Shown here piece after piece: positions 14,035-16,220 of a stretch of DNA of 16,220 nucleotides (position 1 is the stretch's first letter; each line of letters begins with the position of its first letter). The notes beneath the pieces are model-generated. The model was not told the origin of the DNA. It saw only the letters and a program-made list of their open reading frames with translations, and did not search any database. The DNA comes from Pseudomonadota bacterium (GTDB lineage Bacteria; SAR324; XYD2-FULL-50-16; JAHJRI01). Made by a program: the position numbers and the translations under genes. The stretch covers positions 1 to 16,220 of the forward strand of contig JAKSDL010000040.1 of the NCBI GenBank assembly GCA_022360105.1, in the 5' to 3' direction.

Positions 14035-15540
14035 TTATTTGAATTTATACACACCCATTAAACACTCATCTCCATAACTATTCCTGCAATCTTCTCCAAT
14101 CCAAATTGGCTCAAGCATTTCATTGATAGGTTTCATGATAGCATCATTTGAAAAATATGACTCTTCATAGTGAACTGCTACAATCTCAATTCCTTTTTGT
14201 TTAAACCAATCCAGGTCTTGATGCGATACCTGTCTCCTGATCCAGCCTTTTCGATTTGCGTAATATAGCACTTCATGATAGCGGGTTCCCGAATTTTCCA
14301 AGACTAATAGTTTTTGACCATCTGCCAAACCTGTTGCTTGGATATAATCTCCAATGTATTTCGGCCCCATAGACAGTCTAAGATGGTTTGATGTTTTTTT
14401 AGCACTATATGCAATATACCCTACCAAAATGAAAATAATAATTCCCAGTTTAAACTTAGGATTTAGTTTTTTGGCAGGCAGTTTCATCCAATATAAAAGC
14501 CCTAAACCGGAAAACCCTATAAACGTTGGGGTAAACGGAAGTTGATAGTAATTATGCCCTAAATTGCCATGGATAATGATAATAAAATAGCAAATATTTG
14601 AGACTAAAAGACTATATAGCACTTTGTTGCTTATTTTTTTAGAGAAAATTGCAAATATGCAAAATAGCATCAAAAATTGCGTTGTTATTTGGTCAAATAT
14701 TCTCTGTTGCATGATGTTCAAAGAATTTAAAGAAAACAAATCTTTGAAGTTAAATCCCAAATCACTTCCAATACTAACAGAGCTTGGCAAATAGTATTCA
14801 GTATAAAAGACCCAGGATAAATTTGTGACAAGCACTACAATTCCAACAGCATACAATTTAATGTCTTTTAAAAGCGTCCAGCTTTTATCTTTGTATACCA
14901 GGTACATAAAACTAAACCCAATTGCTAATCCATAAGGTTTAAACAAGCCTGCCAGAGTCGTTGTCACCAACAAAAGAATTAATGCCGGCCAGCTCCGGGT
15001 TCTTCGATACTCTATGAAATAGAACAGGGAGGCTAACATAAAAGTTACCATGCCGGTATCTGAGTTGATAGCACGATCGAAGAACCAGTTGTGGGAATTG
15101 ACAGTATACAACACCAGAATAAATAGCGATGTTGTCCTGTTTTCCTCCAGCCTTAATAGCCTGTAAAAATAAATCCATCCCAGAAACGCAATGCCGATAC
15201 CGATAATGCGTGCCACCCATATCTGGGGAGTTACAAGTTGATACCCAAGTGCTATTAAACCAAAAAAGATAGGAAATTCCTGTCCATTGACAGTGCTATC
15301 CGTATCACCGGTGGCAGCGTTAATATCGGGCCGAAAAAAGGAAGACGGGTCTTTATATATGTTCATAGCCATAGAAGCACCGGAAGTCTGATTCCAACTG
15401 TGTCGATCCAGCACAGGGGCATTGACATGATACAAACGCAGACTCCAAAACAAAATCGCCAATATAACAAAAGCCAATTTAAGATTAGCCTGACTCTTTA
15501 ACTTCTCTTCAAATGACACAAACCAGTTTGCTAAATTCAT
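14035..15540 (-). CDS. GT-C membrane glycosyltransferase, ArnT/PMT-like (GT39-related)
   Basis: This family transfers a sugar from a polyprenyl-phosphate donor to a lipid or protein acceptor at the outer face of the inner membrane. The 501-residue protein has a first membrane helix at about 20-40 and then the catalytic-loop motif DRHSWNQ (45-51), the acidic-residue position expected in GT-C enzymes. Roughly nine to eleven further membrane helices follow, with a soluble C-terminal part (about 390-501). A second acidic site, FFDRAINSD near residues 150-160, also fits the family. It starts 13 bases after the stop of the flippase-like gene upstream, so the two are likely co-transcribed. Coding DNA here is more AT-rich than in the liv operon. 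Donor sugar and acceptor cannot be inferred. Confidence 0.8.
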   Translation of the reverse strand: MNLANWFVSFEEKLKSQANLKLAFVILAILFWSLRLYHVNAPVLDRHSWNQTSGASMAMNIYKDPSSFFRPDINAATGDTDSTVNGQEFPIFFGLIALGYQLVTPQIWVARIIGIGIAFLGWIYFYRLLRLEENRTTSLFILVLYTVNSHNWFFDRAINSDTGMVTFMLASLFYFIEYRRTRSWPALILLLVTTTLAGLFKPYGLAIGFSFMYLVYKDKSWTLLKDIKLYAVGIVVLVTNLSWVFYTEYYLPSSVSIGSDLGFNFKDLFSLNSLNIMQQRIFDQITTQFLMLFCIFAIFSKKISNKVLYSLLVSNICYFIIIIHGNLGHNYYQLPFTPTFIGFSGLGLLYWMKLPAKKLNPKFKLGIIIFILVGYIAYSAKKTSNHLRLSMGPKYIGDYIQATGLADGQKLLVLENSGTRYHEVLYYANRKGWIRRQVSHQDLDWFKQKGIEIVAVHYEESYFSNDAIMKPINEMLEPIWIGEDCRNSYGDECLMGVYKFK

Positions 15541-15553
15541 TTTATGTGTTTAT

Positions 15554-16220
15554 TCAGTTTAATTTTGTATTTAAGTGTTTATTTTTTATATATAACCCCA
15601 TCAATACACCGCTCATTTCAACCATTGTCCAGGTAATTCTTGCAACGATTGCCAGTGTAATTGCTTCAGCAGCCGTAATTTTGGTGCTTAAAAGCAAAAC
15701 AATAACTGCTTCTCTTACACCTATTCCTCCGGGGGTCAACATACTCATAAATCCCAGCATCCATGAGACAACAAACGTCGACATAATAAACAAAACTGAC
15801 ACCCCGGCATCAATGTTCAAAATGCTTGCTAACACGGCACCCGATAATCCGTAACAGGACCAAGCGAATAAATAAATCATTATCATGAAGAAATTTCTTT
15901 TTGTAGATAGTGATGCCGTGATTGGAGAACGTCGAATTAGCTTAAGCACTTTATTAAAAAAAATAAAAAATAATTCCGGAAAAAAAATAAACATCACACC
16001 ACCAATAAGAGCGACCGCGTATAACAGGAAAGACACCGAATAGTCGCCAAGAAATTTTTGGTCAACAAAATAGAGGATGAAAGGGGATGTGGCAATAAGC
16101 ATATAGATATGCTCTACCGTCATTGCACATATACATTCACTTTTTCGTATCTTGAACCATTTTGAGAACGCTATTCTCCCGGCGATCATAAACACTTTTC
16201 CGGGGATATATTTACCAAGA
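15554..16220 (-). CDS. Flippase-like membrane protein (LPG synthase TM / UPF0104 family), 5' end beyond the window
   Basis: The frame is open to the right window edge. The GTG at 16195 is not the real start, because residues before it continue the conserved LGKYIPGKVFM motif of this family. The visible C-terminal 221 residues contain about six membrane helices and the hallmark TPGGIGVREA (154-163 counted from the GTG), ending in KNKHLNTKLN. The family (Pfam LPG_synthase_TM) includes the transmembrane part of lysylphosphatidylglycerol synthase and putative polyprenyl-sugar or lipid flippases. A stand-alone copy beside a GT-C glycosyltransferase suggests a role in lipid-linked sugar handling rather than aminoacyl transfer. 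It lies immediately upstream of the glycosyltransferase gene, 13 bases apart. The protein is truncated by the window only; no internal damage is seen. Confidence 0.85.
   Translation of the reverse strand, partial: LGKYIPGKVFMIAGRIAFSKWFKIRKSECICAMTVEHIYMLIATSPFILYFVDQKFLGDYSVSFLLYAVALIGGVMFIFFPELFFIFFNKVLKLIRRSPITASLSTKRNFFMIMIYLFAWSCYGLSGAVLASILNIDAGVSVLFIMSTFVVSWMLGFMSMLTPGGIGVREAVIVLLLSTKITAAEAITLAIVARITWTMVEMSGVLMGLYIKNKHLNTKLN

Overview
The window reads as chromosomal DNA of an anaerobic, moderately AT-rich bacterium. The combination of a Liv-type ABC transporter co-directional with an acyl-CoA synthetase, a PocR-AraC regulator and a methyltransferase-type corrinoid protein would fit a sulfate-reducing or syntrophic Desulfobacterota lineage. 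That placement is inferred from gene content only; no rRNA or tRNA gene is visible.

Left end (1-2060): a gene tail cut by the window edge converges on a small coiled-coil gene on the minus strand, with a shared hairpin between them. A second minus-strand hypothetical gene (945-1340) is preceded by a long imperfect inverted repeat (1386-1480). This repeat folds much better as minus-strand RNA than as plus-strand RNA because it uses many G-U pairs. The 580 bases from 1481 to 2060 hold no convincing gene. They carry a candidate promoter and a perfect 17-bp palindrome just upstream of the transporter genes.

Centre (2061-10850): eight plus-strand genes in a row. They are livM and livH (permeases), livK-like (periplasmic binding protein), livG and livF (ATPases), an AMP-forming long-chain-type acyl-CoA synthetase, a PocR-domain AraC regulator and a small B12-binding corrinoid protein. 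The first six look like one uptake-and-activation operon: a carboxylic acid enters through the ABC transporter and is captured as a CoA thioester. The linked synthetase makes a non-amino-acid substrate (fatty, aromatic or other organic acid) at least as likely as leucine, isoleucine or valine. A nested stem-loop and an extended -10 promoter between livK and livG could set higher expression of the binding protein and separate control of livGF and the synthetase. The regulator and corrinoid protein follow within 95 and 26 bases. No cognate methyltransferase is present.

Right part (10851-16220): a 693-residue protein of unknown family on the plus strand converges on a minus-strand block. Read in its own direction, that block is a flippase-like membrane protein (cut by the window end), a GT-C (ArnT/PMT-like) membrane glycosyltransferase, a ComFB-family protein and a Nudix hydrolase. 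The first two form a probable glycan or lipid-modification pair.

The most interesting items are the regulator/corrinoid module beside the acid-uptake operon, the minus-strand structured RNA at 1386-1480, the 17-bp operator-like palindrome and the unrecognised 693-residue protein.
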